DNA of 64,000 bases from Anaerolineae bacterium (GCA_030425205.1 JAUIAP010000006.1:225338-289337), one strand, 5' to 3'. Shown: positions 52,535 to 63,875, counted from the first letter of the stretch. Program-made: numbers and translations. The notes: a model not told the origin generated them from the letters alone.

Positions 52535-55500
52535 CTATTTCATAGAACGTCGCCGCCGCGTGATTTCCGCCGTTGCACCGATCAGCATGATGCTGGCAAT
52601 GCTTAATACCACAAGGCTCGACTGCTGCGCGGTTGTGCCTTGCAACGTCACGGCCGTTGGGATGTCTGGCGTCATCTCCAAATCGAGGTCGGTGACTTCT
52701 GGAGGTACGCCGACAACTGGGCTGACGATGGAGGTATAGCCATCGGCCGAAACCGTCACATACCAACATCCAACCGCCACATCCCAGCCATACCATCCCG
52801 TCTCATCGGTCGGCTGCTGGTTGATCGCTGGACTCATCCGTCCAAGCGATGTGTCGAGCTGCACACCCAAGCTGGTTGGTGCTGGCTGGCTCCATGGGTC
52901 GCCGCTCGACTTAGACAGATTCGATTCACACACATCTGCGCCCACATCGCCCGGCCCAGAAGAGGGACGCCAGCCGGGAACGTAGAAGAGTGAAACGGTC
53001 GCGCCCACGATTGGGTCGCCTGTCAGAGCGTCGGTGATGTAACCGCTTGGATCATGCAGTTCGATACCGCCAACTGGCAAGTCATGGCTCGAACCATCGT
53101 CGCAGTCCCATGTCACAGAGATTGCGCCGCTGCCCGACAACAGATCGGCCGCTGGAATCGTCGCCACAAAGTTACCGCCGCCAGCATCCGTCATAGGATA
53201 ACTGTTGCCGTTATAGTGCAGCATCACATTTGTCGGCGTGCTGCCGTCTGGACATTCGATGCGAACACAGAGCGTTAGGTCTGTGATCGTTTGACGATTG
53301 ATGATGATCGTCGTCTGTCCTGTCGCTGGGTCGGTGACAACTTGTGCGTTGCCGTCCAACACTTTGATAGGATCATCATCCTGTGGAACTGGTTTGAGTC
53401 GTCCGTCAACACCGTCTATCGTCTCGCATGGGTGAACTGTGACATCCGCTGCATCGTTGACATCAGTTGATCCACCGTGCCAGATAGACTGATAGTTGTT
53501 GGCTGGGTCTGTGAAGTGGACGCGATACGTTCCGCCCGGCACATTGACGCTATAGTTACCGCTGGCATCCGTCGTCGCCGTGGCGATTGGGTTCCAGTTT
53601 GTGCCATCAAATTCATAGACAACGACCTGAATGTTGGGCAATGGATTGCCGTTGCCATCATACGCCGTGCCAAAGATGGTGCCCGGCTCATCACATGGTT
53701 GCTGTTCACGCAAAACCAAGTAATCTTCCGTCTCACCGAAGCGATAGCCGGTCGCCAAGCCGCGTCCGTCACCCGCCGCAGGGGCTGGTGCCTCGCTCAG
53801 CGTCACGCGCATCCACTGGTCCGTGTTGACCGTGCTCATCGCCGCGAAACTTGGCGTTGTCAGCGTGTTCAGCCCCGCTGCGACGCTGATAACTTGATTG
53901 GGGACTGCCCACTCACGGACTGTCTGGCCGACACCTGCCGCATCGACACATTGCAGCGTATCTTCCCAGTCGCCGTCACGGTTGAAGTCAAACCAGACAT
54001 TGAGATAGAGGTCAGCGATGGTACCAACGCGATAGACGTCATAATCAAATTTCGTCAGTCCGCAGTCTGGCAAATTAACTGTGTCGAGATGGACACCGTC
54101 ATCGGCCACGTCGCGGTCGGCCGCATTTGCCGTTGGGACGATGTTGGTTCCCCCGTCTTCATCAGGTAGCAAGTCCGCGTCATTTTCACTGGTCACACGA
54201 CGACCTAACCATGATTCAGTCGTGCTTTCAAAATGCTTTGGCCCCGGAATCGGTGCGTCATAGACGGTTGGGAAGTTGGCAACCGTGCCGCCATACGTCG
54301 TCATCGTCGTGGAGCCATCATGGTTTGATGATGCGGGTGCATCGCCCAAATCTGACTTTTCACAGCAGTAGTTAACCGTCAGCATGACATAATCAACCGC
54401 CGTGTCGTCTTGTGACATCACATCGACAAACCCAAACGCATTCAACATTGGCAGCAAATTGGTTGGAGGCCCACTCACATTTGGCAATGCTGAAAGGTCG
54501 AGCATAAATGTTTGGTCAGGTTGTCCCGTTGTCCATGGCGAACCGCCTGTCAAGCCCGTTGCGCCACCGAGATAACGGCCCCAGCCGCTTGTCAAGCCGC
54601 TGCCGTCCACAAAGTGCAGTGCCAGCGTGTCGTTCCAGTGGCTTGGACGCATCCGAATTTCCAACCACGCACCGCAAATCTGACGATGTCCGTTGTTTGG
54701 CGAAATCAATCCGCTGAATGTCGTCCCGAAGTAGCGATTCCATGTCGTTTCATCAAAATCGCGGGTTCCGCTTGGGTAGTTCGTCGTCATCCAGTTTTGC
54801 AAATCGGTGCTTGGCAGGGTCGATTCCGTGCCGTCGCTCATGTCAAAGTTGTCCATGCGTCCTTGCAAAATGGTCGTTGAGCTATCGCAGCAGCAGTAGT
54901 TGACGCGCAGTGAAAGGTAGTCAACCGCTGTGTCATCCTGCACGATGAAGTCGAAGAATCCGTAGAGATTCAACTCGTCCAGCAGGCTGATCGGACCGCT
55001 GTTGGTTGGCAAATTGGCGAGATCAACCGTGATCACTTGTGGGTATGTTTGCGACGCGTCGCCCCAAACGAAGGGCAGCAATCCAGTCACAGCACCGCTG
55101 GTGCCGATCCGCCGTCCCCATCCTGACGTGATTTGTGATCCGTCGGGTGCGGTAAAGCGGATGCCCACCGTATCGTTAAAATCGAGGCTAGAGCTATTTG
55201 GCTGCACGGAGAAGGTTAAGCGTGCGCCACAAATGTCGTAGCCATCTTGTTGCAGGTTGGTAAATGTATGTGCAAACCAGCGATTGACCGTACTGTTATC
55301 AAAACCCACTGGTGGGAATGGATAGACGGCATTGATCGACGTGACAAGGCCTGTGCTTGGTGCGGCTGCTGGGTTGTCTGGCACAGTCGAATCGAAGTTG
55401 TCGTTTGTGCCCACAGTAACCACATCGGTGAATGGATGGCAAACCTCGACCTCATCACAATGCGTGTCGTTGGAACTGTTGTTGTCGCCATGCGTTTGGA

Positions 55501-57262
55501 CACGAGCACAATTTGTGATGGTCGCTGGAGCATTGACACCGACGCTGACGAGCAGTGTAATCATCGCTGAGTCGCCGGGATTTAGTGGCCCGGGATGCGT
55601 GCATGTCACGTTTGCGCCAACTGCGCCACACGTCCAACCGCCGCCACCACCAGCAACGTAGGACAATCCCGCTGGCAACGTATCAGTTACAGAGATTAAT
55701 CCTGTCGTCGGTGCGGTCCCGACGTTGGTCACGTTGATGTGATAGGTTCCTGTTTGTCCAATCGTGAACTTTTCGCCGACATGCGTCTTTTCAATCGTCA
55801 GATCAGGCTGATCTTGTGGATCATCAACAGGCTTGAAAAGATAATCTTCTGTCTCACCATATTCATAACCACTGTTGGGGCCGCTTCCGTCACGTGCAGT
55901 GGCCGTCGCGGGTTTATCGCTGAGCATAATGCGGAGCCACATTTCAGGTGCAAGATTAGGGGATTGATGGCCCGCTGGTAAAAATGCGGGGGTCGTGAAG
56001 GTGTGAATACCCGGTGTTAGGCCAGTCAACAGCTGGTTTTGAACGGCCCATTCGTCACCCATGCTTCCTGTAGGGCAATCGAATGTCTCGCCCCACTGTC
56101 CATTGCGATCCCAGTCGGCCCAAACGTTGACATACGCATCTGTCGCCAGTAATGCGGCCGAAACGCGCACTTGATAGGTCAGTTTGGTTGGCACGCAATG
56201 TTCAAAAAGATTGGGCAGTTTAAGGCCGTCATCATAACGATCTAAGTCTGGAATGTCATCTGGTGCGGGCTTGATATTGTTGACGCCATCGCTGTCAAAA
56301 CCGATATCGGCTTCTTTTTCAAAGCTAATGCTGTTACCAAGCACGTAGGCGATCTTTTGATTGTGGTGCAGTGGGCCGGAAGGGACACCCGTTCCTACGT
56401 TCCATACGGTTGGATAATTAGCAGGAACAAAAGCAGGAACAGAGTAAGCCGTCATACCGCCGCCAGCAACATGGTTGGTGCTGTCTGGGGCATCACCAAG
56501 ATCACGACCACGATGTGGTTTTGGTTTGATGTCTGTGAAGGTGATGGTGTCCAGATTGACACCTGTGACAGTAAGGGAATGCTGTAAATTTTGTGTGGAT
56601 TGGGGGAGCTCTTGGAGGTGTGTGCGAATCATCAATGTGTCAACTGCATAATCATTGCCGTTGACATTGACAGCGGCGTTGTCTGAGCGGCTGGTGCTGT
56701 CCGTGCCGGCGACGAAAAGACACCACTCTTCATAATAGTAGGTTACATCCCCTTGCTGCACGATCACGATCAAATGGTAGGCACCAACAATCCGCGCACG
56801 CAGCTGAATGTCGCTGCCGTCGTGGTCATTGATAACGGTCGGTTCACCTGTGCGGAGATCGTCTTCAATGAAAATATCAAAGAAACTATCGGCTCCGCCC
56901 GAGCTTTGGTGTGCGGCCGTGATGTCCCACACAGCATCATCAACGCCGTCCAACGTCAATCGCCCATGTGCGCTAAGTGTTGGTAGCTGGCTGCTAAATG
57001 AGAGGCCGTTGTCTGGTGAGGGGGCAATCTCATGAAATGTGGATGCCCAATTTTCATCGAGCGAGACGGCAATGCCGTCCTTGCCGCTGTGACCGATATT
57101 GTCAACGGTCATCGATTTGCCGTCGGTCGAAATTTCGGCCGATCCCAGCGGACAATATTCTAGTCCTGTATAGGTGATACAGCCTTGCTGTGCATAGGTT
57201 GTGCTGACCACAAACAACAATGCAATTAAAAGGGAAAAAGGTACAAGTCGTTTTACGTTCAT
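52535..57262 (-). CDS. Giant GEVED/DUF11 surface protein with C-terminal membrane anchor
   Basis: A 1575-residue exported protein with a signal peptide ending TTYAQQ (about 1-25). After an N-terminal lectin-like region there is a GEVED-type module (about 270-480; DLGDAPDSTNH to YGETEDYL). A DUF11 repeat follows (about 490-615; DLTIEKTHVGEK to TNCARVQTHGDNN), then two repeated beta modules (about 630-960; shared QDDTAVDYLSLRVNYCC / QDDTAVDYVMLTVNYCC). A second GEVED module (about 965-1170) ends FGETEDYLV. A carboxypeptidase-regulatory/SdrD B-like domain (GTIFGTAYDGNGNPLPNIQV) and another (SGYITDALTGDPIVGATVSL) come last. The C-terminus is a membrane helix plus RRRRSMK. It is a likely adhesin or matrix component. 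AAGGAG precedes the ATG. Only two TCGGCCGA octamers occur, both near the gene ends. Confidence 0.85.
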   Translation of the reverse strand: MNVKRLVPFSLLIALLFVVSTTYAQQGCITYTGLEYCPLGSAEISTDGKSMTVDNIGHSGKDGIAVSLDENWASTFHEIAPSPDNGLSFSSQLPTLSAHGRLTLDGVDDAVWDITAAHQSSGGADSFFDIFIEDDLRTGEPTVINDHDGSDIQLRARIVGAYHLIVIVQQGDVTYYYEEWCLFVAGTDSTSRSDNAAVNVNGNDYAVDTLMIRTHLQELPQSTQNLQHSLTVTGVNLDTITFTDIKPKPHRGRDLGDAPDSTNHVAGGGMTAYSVPAFVPANYPTVWNVGTGVPSGPLHHNQKIAYVLGNSISFEKEADIGFDSDGVNNIKPAPDDIPDLDRYDDGLKLPNLFEHCVPTKLTYQVRVSAALLATDAYVNVWADWDRNGQWGETFDCPTGSMGDEWAVQNQLLTGLTPGIHTFTTPAFLPAGHQSPNLAPEMWLRIMLSDKPATATARDGSGPNSGYEYGETEDYLFKPVDDPQDQPDLTIEKTHVGEKFTIGQTGTYHINVTNVGTAPTTGLISVTDTLPAGLSYVAGGGGGWTCGAVGANVTCTHPGPLNPGDSAMITLLVSVGVNAPATITNCARVQTHGDNNSSNDTHCDEVEVCHPFTDVVTVGTNDNFDSTVPDNPAAAPSTGLVTSINAVYPFPPVGFDNSTVNRWFAHTFTNLQQDGYDICGARLTFSVQPNSSSLDFNDTVGIRFTAPDGSQITSGWGRRIGTSGAVTGLLPFVWGDASQTYPQVITVDLANLPTNSGPISLLDELNLYGFFDFIVQDDTAVDYLSLRVNYCCCDSSTTILQGRMDNFDMSDGTESTLPSTDLQNWMTTNYPSGTRDFDETTWNRYFGTTFSGLISPNNGHRQICGAWLEIRMRPSHWNDTLALHFVDGSGLTSGWGRYLGGATGLTGGSPWTTGQPDQTFMLDLSALPNVSGPPTNLLPMLNAFGFVDVMSQDDTAVDYVMLTVNYCCEKSDLGDAPASSNHDGSTTMTTYGGTVANFPTVYDAPIPGPKHFESTTESWLGRRVTSENDADLLPDEDGGTNIVPTANAADRDVADDGVHLDTVNLPDCGLTKFDYDVYRVGTIADLYLNVWFDFNRDGDWEDTLQCVDAAGVGQTVREWAVPNQVISVAAGLNTLTTPSFAAMSTVNTDQWMRVTLSEAPAPAAGDGRGLATGYRFGETEDYLVLREQQPCDEPGTIFGTAYDGNGNPLPNIQVVVYEFDGTNWNPIATATTDASGNYSVNVPGGTYRVHFTDPANNYQSIWHGGSTDVNDAADVTVHPCETIDGVDGRLKPVPQDDDPIKVLDGNAQVVTDPATGQTTIIINRQTITDLTLCVRIECPDGSTPTNVMLHYNGNSYPMTDAGGGNFVATIPAADLLSGSGAISVTWDCDDGSSHDLPVGGIELHDPSGYITDALTGDPIVGATVSLFYVPGWRPSSGPGDVGADVCESNLSKSSGDPWSQPAPTSLGVQLDTSLGRMSPAINQQPTDETGWYGWDVAVGCWYVTVSADGYTSIVSPVVGVPPEVTDLDLEMTPDIPTAVTLQGTTAQQSSLVVLSIASIMLIGATAEITRRRRSMK

Positions 57263-57384
57263 TTTGACTCCTTCAAGTAGTATTAACGCAGCGATACGTC
57301 GTCATTTTCGCGCCTCTGCTAAGTGAACGATGCCGGTTTCGCTTTTTCCGTTATTGATTTTCTAAGAAAGGGGAGATTGGGGAC

Positions 57385-57411
57385 AAAAAAACCGCATTCG
57401 GCCGAATGCGG
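57385..57411 (-). terminator. Rho-independent terminator of gltBD containing TCGGCCGA
   Basis: CCGCATTCGG (57392-57401) and CCGAATGCGG (57402-57411) form a perfect palindrome, extended by AA/TT outside. Read on the minus strand a run of seven T (complement of 57385-57391) follows. It lies 53 bases after the gltD stop at 57465. The tip of the hairpin is a TCGGCCGA octamer (57398-57405). Confidence 0.85.
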
Positions 57412-57464
57412 TTCTCGATATCTAATTTATCAGGTCGTTAGCGACTTCAACTAAAACGGGCAGA

Positions 57465-58955
57465 TTACGGCAAATCAGTCTCGCCCATCAACCACGCATC
57501 CACCTCACGCGCCGCGCTGCGTCCTTCGTTGATCGCCCACACGACCAAGCTTTGTCCCCGTCGTGCATCACCAGCGGCAAAAACGCCTTCGACGCTCGTA
57601 TGATGGTCGCTGCGAACGCCTTTGATGTTTGTCCGTCCGTCACGTTCGAGCGCAAACTGTTCGATGATATGTTCAGATGGGCCAAGAAACCCCATGGCAA
57701 GGATGACGAGATCGGCCGAAATTTCCCGCGTTGTGCCTGCTATTTTTTGCAGCGTTGGTCGGCCGCCGCCATTTTCGGCCGAAACCCACTCAACATCAAC
57801 GACGCGCAGCCCCGTCACATTCCCATCCGCATCTCCCAAAAATTGCTCCGTCATCGTCGCATACGCACGTGGGTCAGCCCCAAATTTCACCTTCGCCTCT
57901 TTCTGTCCATAGTCCAAAAAGTAGACGCGTGGATATTGCGGCCACGGATTTGTCGGCGCACGATTGAGCGGTGGTTTGTCTAGTATTTCGAGCTGCGTGA
58001 TCGACGCACAACCGTGCCGCATCGACGTACCAACACAATCGGTTCCTGTATCTCCGCCGCCGATGACGATCACGTTTTTGTCAGCCGCGCTGATATAGTT
58101 GCCATCCGCAAGCTCGGAGTCGAGTAGCGACTTTGTGTTGGCGTGCAAAAAGTCCATTGCAAAATGAATGCCGTTCAATTCACGTCCGTCAATCGGCAGA
58201 TCACGCGGACGCTGTGCACCAATCGCCAGCACAACCGCGTCAAATTGATCGCGCAACTGCGTGGCACTTATATCGACCCCAACTTCACAATCTGTCACAA
58301 AACGAATACCCGCCTGTCGCAGCATGTCTACGCGCCGCTCAACAAATCGCTTATCCATCTTCATGTTGGGAATGCCATACATCATCAGTCCGCCGATGCG
58401 GTCACTCTTTTCATACACAGTCACATGATGACCCACCTTGTTTAACTGGTCAGCACACGCCAATCCCGCTGGCCCCGAACCAATCACGGCAACCTGTTTA
58501 CCCGTGCGTTTTTCGGGCGTATTAGGCTTAACCCAGCCATTTTCAAAGGCGCGATCAATGATCGCATTCTCGATGCTCTTAATCGTCACCGCAGGGCTAT
58601 TGATGCCTAAGACACACGCCCCTTCGCACGGTGCGGGGCAAGTGCGCCCGGTAAATTCGGGGAAGTTATTGGTCTTGTCTAGCCGCTCATATGCCTCTTG
58701 CCAAAGACCGCGATACACCAAATCATTCCACTCAGGGATCAAGTTGTTGATTGGGCAACCACTCGTTCCGCCATTCATCACCTGACCTGTGTGACAAAAT
58801 GGCACACCACAATCCATACAGCGTGCGCCCTGTTCTTTCAGCATTGCGTCAGGCTGATGAACATACAGTTCGATCCAGTCGTTGACGCGCTCTTGCGGGT
58901 CGCGCTCCAAGGGCGCGTGTCGTTGATATTCTAGAAATCCAGTCGGTTTAGCCAT
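57465..58955 (-). CDS. gltD: Glutamate synthase (NADPH) small subunit
   Basis: A 496-residue FAD protein that passes electrons from NADPH to the large subunit. The N-terminal ferredoxin-like Cys clusters are [12 protein letters not shown] and [12 protein letters not shown]. The FAD Rossmann motif is [15 protein letters not shown] at about 155-169, and the NADPH site [15 protein letters not shown] at about 296-310. [20 protein letters not shown] is the usual C-terminal flavin-binding end. It lies two bases downstream of gltB and ends at a strong terminator. Confidence 0.96.
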   Translation of the reverse strand: MAKPTGFLEYQRHAPLERDPQERVNDWIELYVHQPDAMLKEQGARCMDCGVPFCHTGQVMNGGTSGCPINNLIPEWNDLVYRGLWQEAYERLDKTNNFPEFTGRTCPAPCEGACVLGINSPAVTIKSIENAIIDRAFENGWVKPNTPEKRTGKQVAVIGSGPAGLACADQLNKVGHHVTVYEKSDRIGGLMMYGIPNMKMDKRFVERRVDMLRQAGIRFVTDCEVGVDISATQLRDQFDAVVLAIGAQRPRDLPIDGRELNGIHFAMDFLHANTKSLLDSELADGNYISAADKNVIVIGGGDTGTDCVGTSMRHGCASITQLEILDKPPLNRAPTNPWPQYPRVYFLDYGQKEAKVKFGADPRAYATMTEQFLGDADGNVTGLRVVDVEWVSAENGGGRPTLQKIAGTTREISADLVILAMGFLGPSEHIIEQFALERDGRTNIKGVRSDHHTSVEGVFAAGDARRGQSLVVWAINEGRSAAREVDAWLMGETDLP

Positions 58956-58957
58956 GT

Positions 58958-61900
58958 TTAATTCCCCGCCACTCTCGCCTTATCAGACTTATTCGCCTCA
59001 AATGCAGCCATCGCCGCCGCTTCATCACTCATTCCTGCCGCCTTCGCATCCTCAATCGATTCGAGCACCCTGCGATAATCACGTGGGATGACGCGCACGA
59101 ATTTGGGCAAACAAGCATCCCACTCGTTTAAAATACGCTCCCCTAACTCGCTATCCGTATAGGCGACGTGCCCTTGAATCATCTTGCGAACAATTGCAAT
59201 CTCTTTTTCGTTTGTCAACGGTTCAACATCCACCATCTCGGTATTGACCAATTCACGGAAACGCCCGTTTGCATCGTAGACATAGGCAATGCCACCGCTC
59301 ATGCCAGCCGCGAAGTTGCGACCAGTGCGTCCTAGAACGACGACGCGCCCGCCCGTCATATACTCACAGCCGTGATCGCCGACCCCTTCGACGACGGCCG
59401 TTGCCCCCGAGTTGCGCACGGCAAAGCGTTCCCCCACCATGCCGCGAATATACGCCTCACCGCTCGTCGCGCCGTAGAGTGCGACGTTCCCCGCGATGAT
59501 ATTTTGCTCTGCAATGAATGTACTTTCTCTTGGCGGATAGAGTGCTAGTTTGCCTCCGCTGAGACCTTTGCCGAAATAGTCGTTCGTATCGCCTTCGAGC
59601 GCGAACGTCATGCCACGTGGAATAAACGCGCCAAAGCTGTTGCCGCCCGACCCAATAAACTTGAGATTGATTGTATCTTCGGGTAAGCCAGCATTGCCGT
59701 ATTTCTTTGTGACTTTGCTGCCCAACATTGTGCCGACGGTACGATAGATGTTGCGCGTTGGCAATGTCGCGCTGACGACTTCACCGTGCTCAAGCGCAGG
59801 CTGACACAAACCGATCAGCTCGCGCGCATCGAGCGTCGCATCGAGACCGTGATCTTGCGGCAAAGTTTGGCGTCGCTCTGATTCTTCAGCCACTTCCGTA
59901 TGATAGAGAATGTTGGAGAGATCGATGCCTTCTGATTTCCAGTGGGTAATTGCATCGGCCGATTCCAGTAAATCTGTTCGTCCAACCACCTCATCCAACG
60001 TCCGCGCACCAAGCTCTGCCAAAATCTCGCGCACCTCTTGTGCCACAAACGTCAGGAAGTTGACGACGTGCTCAGGCTTGCCACTGAACATTTGGCGCAG
60101 CGTCGGATTTTGTGTCGCTACACCGACAGGACAGGTGTTCAGATGACAGACGCGCATCATGATGCAGCCCATCGCCACCAGCGGCGCAGTCGAGAAACCA
60201 AACTCCTCCGCGCCGAGCAGTGCGCCGATAATGACATCGCGCCCTGTTTTAAGCTGCCCGTCCGTCTCCAAGCGCACGCGACTTCGCAGACCATTCAACA
60301 CCAATGTTTGATGCGCCTCCGCCAGCCCAAGCTCCCATGGGAGTCCCGCGTGCTTGATACTCGTTTGTGCCGCCGCTCCCGTGCCGCCACCATAACCGCT
60401 GATCAAAATCACGTCTGCGTGACCCTTTGCCACACCCGCCGCAATTGTGCCTACCCCAACCTCGCTGACGAGCTTGACGTTGATCCGCGCGTCTGGATTG
60501 GCGTTTTTCAGGTCGAAAATTAGTTGTGCCAAATCTTCAATCGAATAGATGTCATGGTGCGGCGGAGGCGAAATGAGACCCACGCCCGGTGTGCTGAGTC
60601 GCACTTTTGCGATCCATGGGTAGACTTTGGGGCCGGGAAGCTGACCGCCCTCACCCGGTTTTGCACCCTGCGCCATCTTGATTTGGATTTCGTCTGCGCT
60701 CACCAAGTAGTCGCTTGTCACACCAAAGCGACCAGAGGCGACCTGCTTGATGCGGCTGGCGGCCGTGTCCCCGTTTTCGATTAGCTCGATAATAAAATCA
60801 TCTTGCAAATCATCTTTTGCATCGGCACGCACACGCTCGTCATAACGCCAACGGGCTTCCCCACCTTCACCTGTGTTGCTCTTACCGCCGAGACGGTTCA
60901 TCGCAATCGCCAACGTCGCGTGGGCTTCCATACTAATTGAGCCGTAAGACATCGCACCCGACTTAAAGCGGGACGTGATCGATTCAACCGATTCAACCTC
61001 TTCCAAAGGGATTGGCTGGCTGGCTTTTTTCAAGCGCAATAGACCGCGCAAGGTGTTTGTGCGCTTCTCTTTTGCGTTGATGCCGTCGGAATAGGTTTTG
61101 AAGGCGGCGTAATCATTTGTGCGGACGGCCGTTTGTAGCGCATGAACCGTTTGCGGATTGTAGGCATGAGATTCGCCGTCGCTGCGGACTTGGTATTTGC
61201 CGCCTGCGGGAAGCGCGTGTCCATTAGAGGGGCGCGGGGGGAATGCACGGGCGTGACGTTCGGCCGATTCACGCGCCACAATGCCAATGCCACTCCCTTC
61301 AATCCGCGTCGGCGTGTGGGTAAAGTATTCGTTGACAAAGTCGCTGTTTAATCCCAACGCCTCAAAAATCTGTGCGCCGCCATAGCTTTGGATGGTCGAA
61401 ATACCCATCTTCGAGCAGACTTTGACGATTCCCTTGACAATCGCCTTGATATATTTTTCGACGGCGTGTTCGTAGTCGATACCCTTAACCAGATCTTTGT
61501 TCAAGATGTCGCCGATGGTGGCAAAGGCGAGATAGGGATTGATCGCTTCTGCGCCATAGCCGAGTAGACAGGCAAAGTGATGGACTTCGCGCGGTTCGGC
61601 CGATTCCAGCACCAAACTCACCTTTGTCCGATCACCCTGTCGAATCAAATGATGGTGCAACGCTGACACCGCCAGCAGCGCAGGAATCCCCGCGCTCTTG
61701 CGATCCACCCCGCGATCAGACAAGATCAAAAGGTTTGCACCCGCTTCAACAGCCCGATCGGCCACATCACACAGATAGGCGAGCGACCGTCGCAGTCCGT
61801 CTCCACCCTGCGTGGGGTTGTAGAGAATCGGCAATGTTGCACTCTTAAACCCATCCAAATTGATGTGCCGCAGCTTGCTCAAATCTTCATCCCTTAAAAT

Positions 61901-63628
61901 AGGATGATCGAGCTTGATCCGCTTTGCGTTGAGCGGATCGGGTTGCAACATATTGCCATCCGTCCCCAAATAAGTTTCTGTCGCCGTGACAAGCGACTCG
62001 CGAATTGCGTCAATTGGCGGATTTGTGACTTGCGCAAATAGCTGCTTGAAGTAGTCGTACAAGAGCCGTGATTGGCTAGAAAGAATCGCCAGCGGCGTGT
62101 CATCCCCCATCGAGCCAATTGCCTCAACCCCTTTTTCCGCCATTGGCGCCATCACAATGCGCAAATCTTCAAACGTATAGCCAAACGCCAACTGCATTTG
62201 CGTCACGCTTTGGCGCACACGGGTTGACCAAGCCGACTGATTGCGTGGAACGAGATCAAACGGGGATGGCTCAATTTGGTCAAGCGTCAACAGATGTTTG
62301 TCAAGCCATTTTTGATAGGGATGGGCGTTTGCAAGCCCCATTTTGACTTCTTCATCATCGAGGATACGCCCCTCCTTCACATCGACAACCAGCATACGAC
62401 CCGGTTCCAACCGCCCTTTTTCGACAATTTTCTCGGGTGCGATGTCTAAGACGCCAACCTCCGACGCCAAAATTACGCGATCGTCATCGGTGATGTAGTA
62501 GCGCGATGGGCGCAAGCCGTTGCGGTCCAGGGTGGCAACCACCTGTCGGCCGTCTGTCACGGCCAGCGCAGCCGGACCATCCCATGGCTCCATCAAACAG
62601 GCATGGTATTCATAAAAGGCACGTTTGGCAGGTGACATCGTTTCGTGCTTTTGCCATGGTTCGGGAACCATCATCATCATCACGTGCGTCAGCGGCAACC
62701 CATTTAGACGCAAAAATTCCAGCACATTGTCAAACTGTGCCGTGTCGCTGCCATTTTCATTGACAACTGGATAGAGTGCATCGAGATTGCTGAAATAGTC
62801 AGACTGAATTTGTGCCTGTCGCGCACGCATCCAGTTCACATTTCCGCGCAACGTGTTGATCTCACCATTGTGCATCATGTAACGATAGGGATGAGCACGC
62901 GGCCAATTGGGGAATGTGTTGGTTGAAAAGCGCGAGTGGACGAGTGCAATCGCGCTCTGCATGCGCGGGTCTTGCAGGTCGGGGTAAAAATCGCCCACCT
63001 GCTGTGGGGTCAGCATCCCTTTATAGATCAAGGTGCGGCTGCTCAAACTGACAATGTAGAACTCTTCCGCGAGCAATCGGGTCACGCTGCGAACCGCCTT
63101 CGTGACACGTCGCCGAATCAGGTACAACTTCCGCTCAAACTGAATCCGTGAGAGCATCGCATTGCGCTTGATAAAAACCATCTCCACTTTCGGCTGACTT
63201 GCCTTTGCCATCCACCCTAGCGTTTCGTCATTAGTCGGGACTTCACGCCAGCCGATTACCTTTTGCCCTTCTTCGGCCGAAATCTCCGTAACAAACTGCC
63301 GAATCTGCTCGCGCATCTCCGCATCTTGGGGCATGAAGAACATGCCAACCCCATATTTCTTGAACTTTGGCAACACGAGTTCTTGCTCTTCAAGGCAGAT
63401 GGAGCGCAGGAACTTGTCAGGCAGTTGCAGCAAAATACCTGCCCCATCACCCGTGTCGGGATCGCTGCCTTTTGCGCCGCGATGATCAAGATTAACAAGA
63501 ATTTTTAGGGCGTCTTGCACGATTGTATGAGACCGTTCTCCTTTCACATGGGCAATCAGGCCAAGACCACACGCATCTTTCTCGTAGCGTGGGTCATACA
63601 TTCCTTGTGCGGGTGGTGTCTTTAACAT
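58958..63628 (-). CDS. gltB: Glutamate synthase large subunit
   Basis: A 1556-residue enzyme that makes two glutamates from glutamine and 2-oxoglutarate. The precursor start [20 protein letters not shown] places the catalytic Cys20 of the class II amidotransferase after a short propeptide. The amidotransferase domain runs to about 430, and the central domain follows ([18 protein letters not shown]). The FMN-binding synthase domain (about 820-1200) has [20 protein letters not shown] and the [3Fe-4S] ligands in [15 protein letters not shown]. The C-terminal GXGXG helix contains [15 protein letters not shown]. The ATG at 63628 follows AAGGA by six to seven bases; a longer frame from 63751 would add an unusual 41 residues. 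Confidence 0.97.
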   Translation of the reverse strand: MLKTPPAQGMYDPRYEKDACGLGLIAHVKGERSHTIVQDALKILVNLDHRGAKGSDPDTGDGAGILLQLPDKFLRSICLEEQELVLPKFKKYGVGMFFMPQDAEMREQIRQFVTEISAEEGQKVIGWREVPTNDETLGWMAKASQPKVEMVFIKRNAMLSRIQFERKLYLIRRRVTKAVRSVTRLLAEEFYIVSLSSRTLIYKGMLTPQQVGDFYPDLQDPRMQSAIALVHSRFSTNTFPNWPRAHPYRYMMHNGEINTLRGNVNWMRARQAQIQSDYFSNLDALYPVVNENGSDTAQFDNVLEFLRLNGLPLTHVMMMMVPEPWQKHETMSPAKRAFYEYHACLMEPWDGPAALAVTDGRQVVATLDRNGLRPSRYYITDDDRVILASEVGVLDIAPEKIVEKGRLEPGRMLVVDVKEGRILDDEEVKMGLANAHPYQKWLDKHLLTLDQIEPSPFDLVPRNQSAWSTRVRQSVTQMQLAFGYTFEDLRIVMAPMAEKGVEAIGSMGDDTPLAILSSQSRLLYDYFKQLFAQVTNPPIDAIRESLVTATETYLGTDGNMLQPDPLNAKRIKLDHPILRDEDLSKLRHINLDGFKSATLPILYNPTQGGDGLRRSLAYLCDVADRAVEAGANLLILSDRGVDRKSAGIPALLAVSALHHHLIRQGDRTKVSLVLESAEPREVHHFACLLGYGAEAINPYLAFATIGDILNKDLVKGIDYEHAVEKYIKAIVKGIVKVCSKMGISTIQSYGGAQIFEALGLNSDFVNEYFTHTPTRIEGSGIGIVARESAERHARAFPPRPSNGHALPAGGKYQVRSDGESHAYNPQTVHALQTAVRTNDYAAFKTYSDGINAKEKRTNTLRGLLRLKKASQPIPLEEVESVESITSRFKSGAMSYGSISMEAHATLAIAMNRLGGKSNTGEGGEARWRYDERVRADAKDDLQDDFIIELIENGDTAASRIKQVASGRFGVTSDYLVSADEIQIKMAQGAKPGEGGQLPGPKVYPWIAKVRLSTPGVGLISPPPHHDIYSIEDLAQLIFDLKNANPDARINVKLVSEVGVGTIAAGVAKGHADVILISGYGGGTGAAAQTSIKHAGLPWELGLAEAHQTLVLNGLRSRVRLETDGQLKTGRDVIIGALLGAEEFGFSTAPLVAMGCIMMRVCHLNTCPVGVATQNPTLRQMFSGKPEHVVNFLTFVAQEVREILAELGARTLDEVVGRTDLLESADAITHWKSEGIDLSNILYHTEVAEESERRQTLPQDHGLDATLDARELIGLCQPALEHGEVVSATLPTRNIYRTVGTMLGSKVTKKYGNAGLPEDTINLKFIGSGGNSFGAFIPRGMTFALEGDTNDYFGKGLSGGKLALYPPRESTFIAEQNIIAGNVALYGATSGEAYIRGMVGERFAVRNSGATAVVEGVGDHGCEYMTGGRVVVLGRTGRNFAAGMSGGIAYVYDANGRFRELVNTEMVDVEPLTNEKEIAIVRKMIQGHVAYTDSELGERILNEWDACLPKFVRVIPRDYRRVLESIEDAKAAGMSDEAAAMAAFEANKSDKARVAGN

Positions 63629-63875
63629 AGCTCGTCCTTCGGTATGATAGCTTCGGTTTATATACGGTTTTGCTGTGCGCGTGGGTGGGGTGGCTACAAG
63701 CCGCGTAACTTGTGCGAATTTTATACATTGTAGCCAATCTTGCATCTCCACAGTGTATAAACTACACTTTCCCGTCTGTTTAGTGTAGCAGTCTTATAGA
63801 TTTATACATCTGTTCACTTTGCACTAAAATCCCCCGATAGATTTAACAAGCATATATGAAGGAGGCTACGTTTTT
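63629..63875. other. Upstream region of gltB without a further gene
   Basis: AT-rich sequence between gltB and the repeat cluster at the edge. I see no convincing promoter hexamer pair, RNA or open reading frame apart from the untypical 5' extension of gltB. Confidence 0.4.

Larger units (their letters stand above)
589..63280. repeat. Dispersed palindromic octamer TCGGCCGA (about 69 copies)
   Basis: A manual scan finds about 69 copies between 589 and 63280, on average one per 0.93 kb; about one is expected in 64 kb of random sequence. Examples are 589, 6448, 12345, 12549, 13261, 13380, 13422, 24657, 24735, 36811, 36991, 37373, 37719, 48770, 48804, 57398, 57712 and 57775. They are found in genes of all kinds, in both orientations of transcription, in all three codon phases (Ser-Ala-Glu/Asp, Phe/Ile-Gly-Arg, x-Arg-Pro-x), and also in non-coding DNA. 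The pattern recalls the HIP1 octamer of cyanobacteria. Confidence 0.9.

Noticed and set aside
53477..54169. A 230-codon plus-strand frame inside the giant surface protein gene
   Set aside because: Antisense to a well supported modular protein with intact GEVED and regulatory-like domains.
63629..63751. 41-residue N-terminal extension of gltB
   Set aside because: It would move the catalytic Cys far from the usual propeptide length, and an AAGGA site precedes the ATG at 63628.
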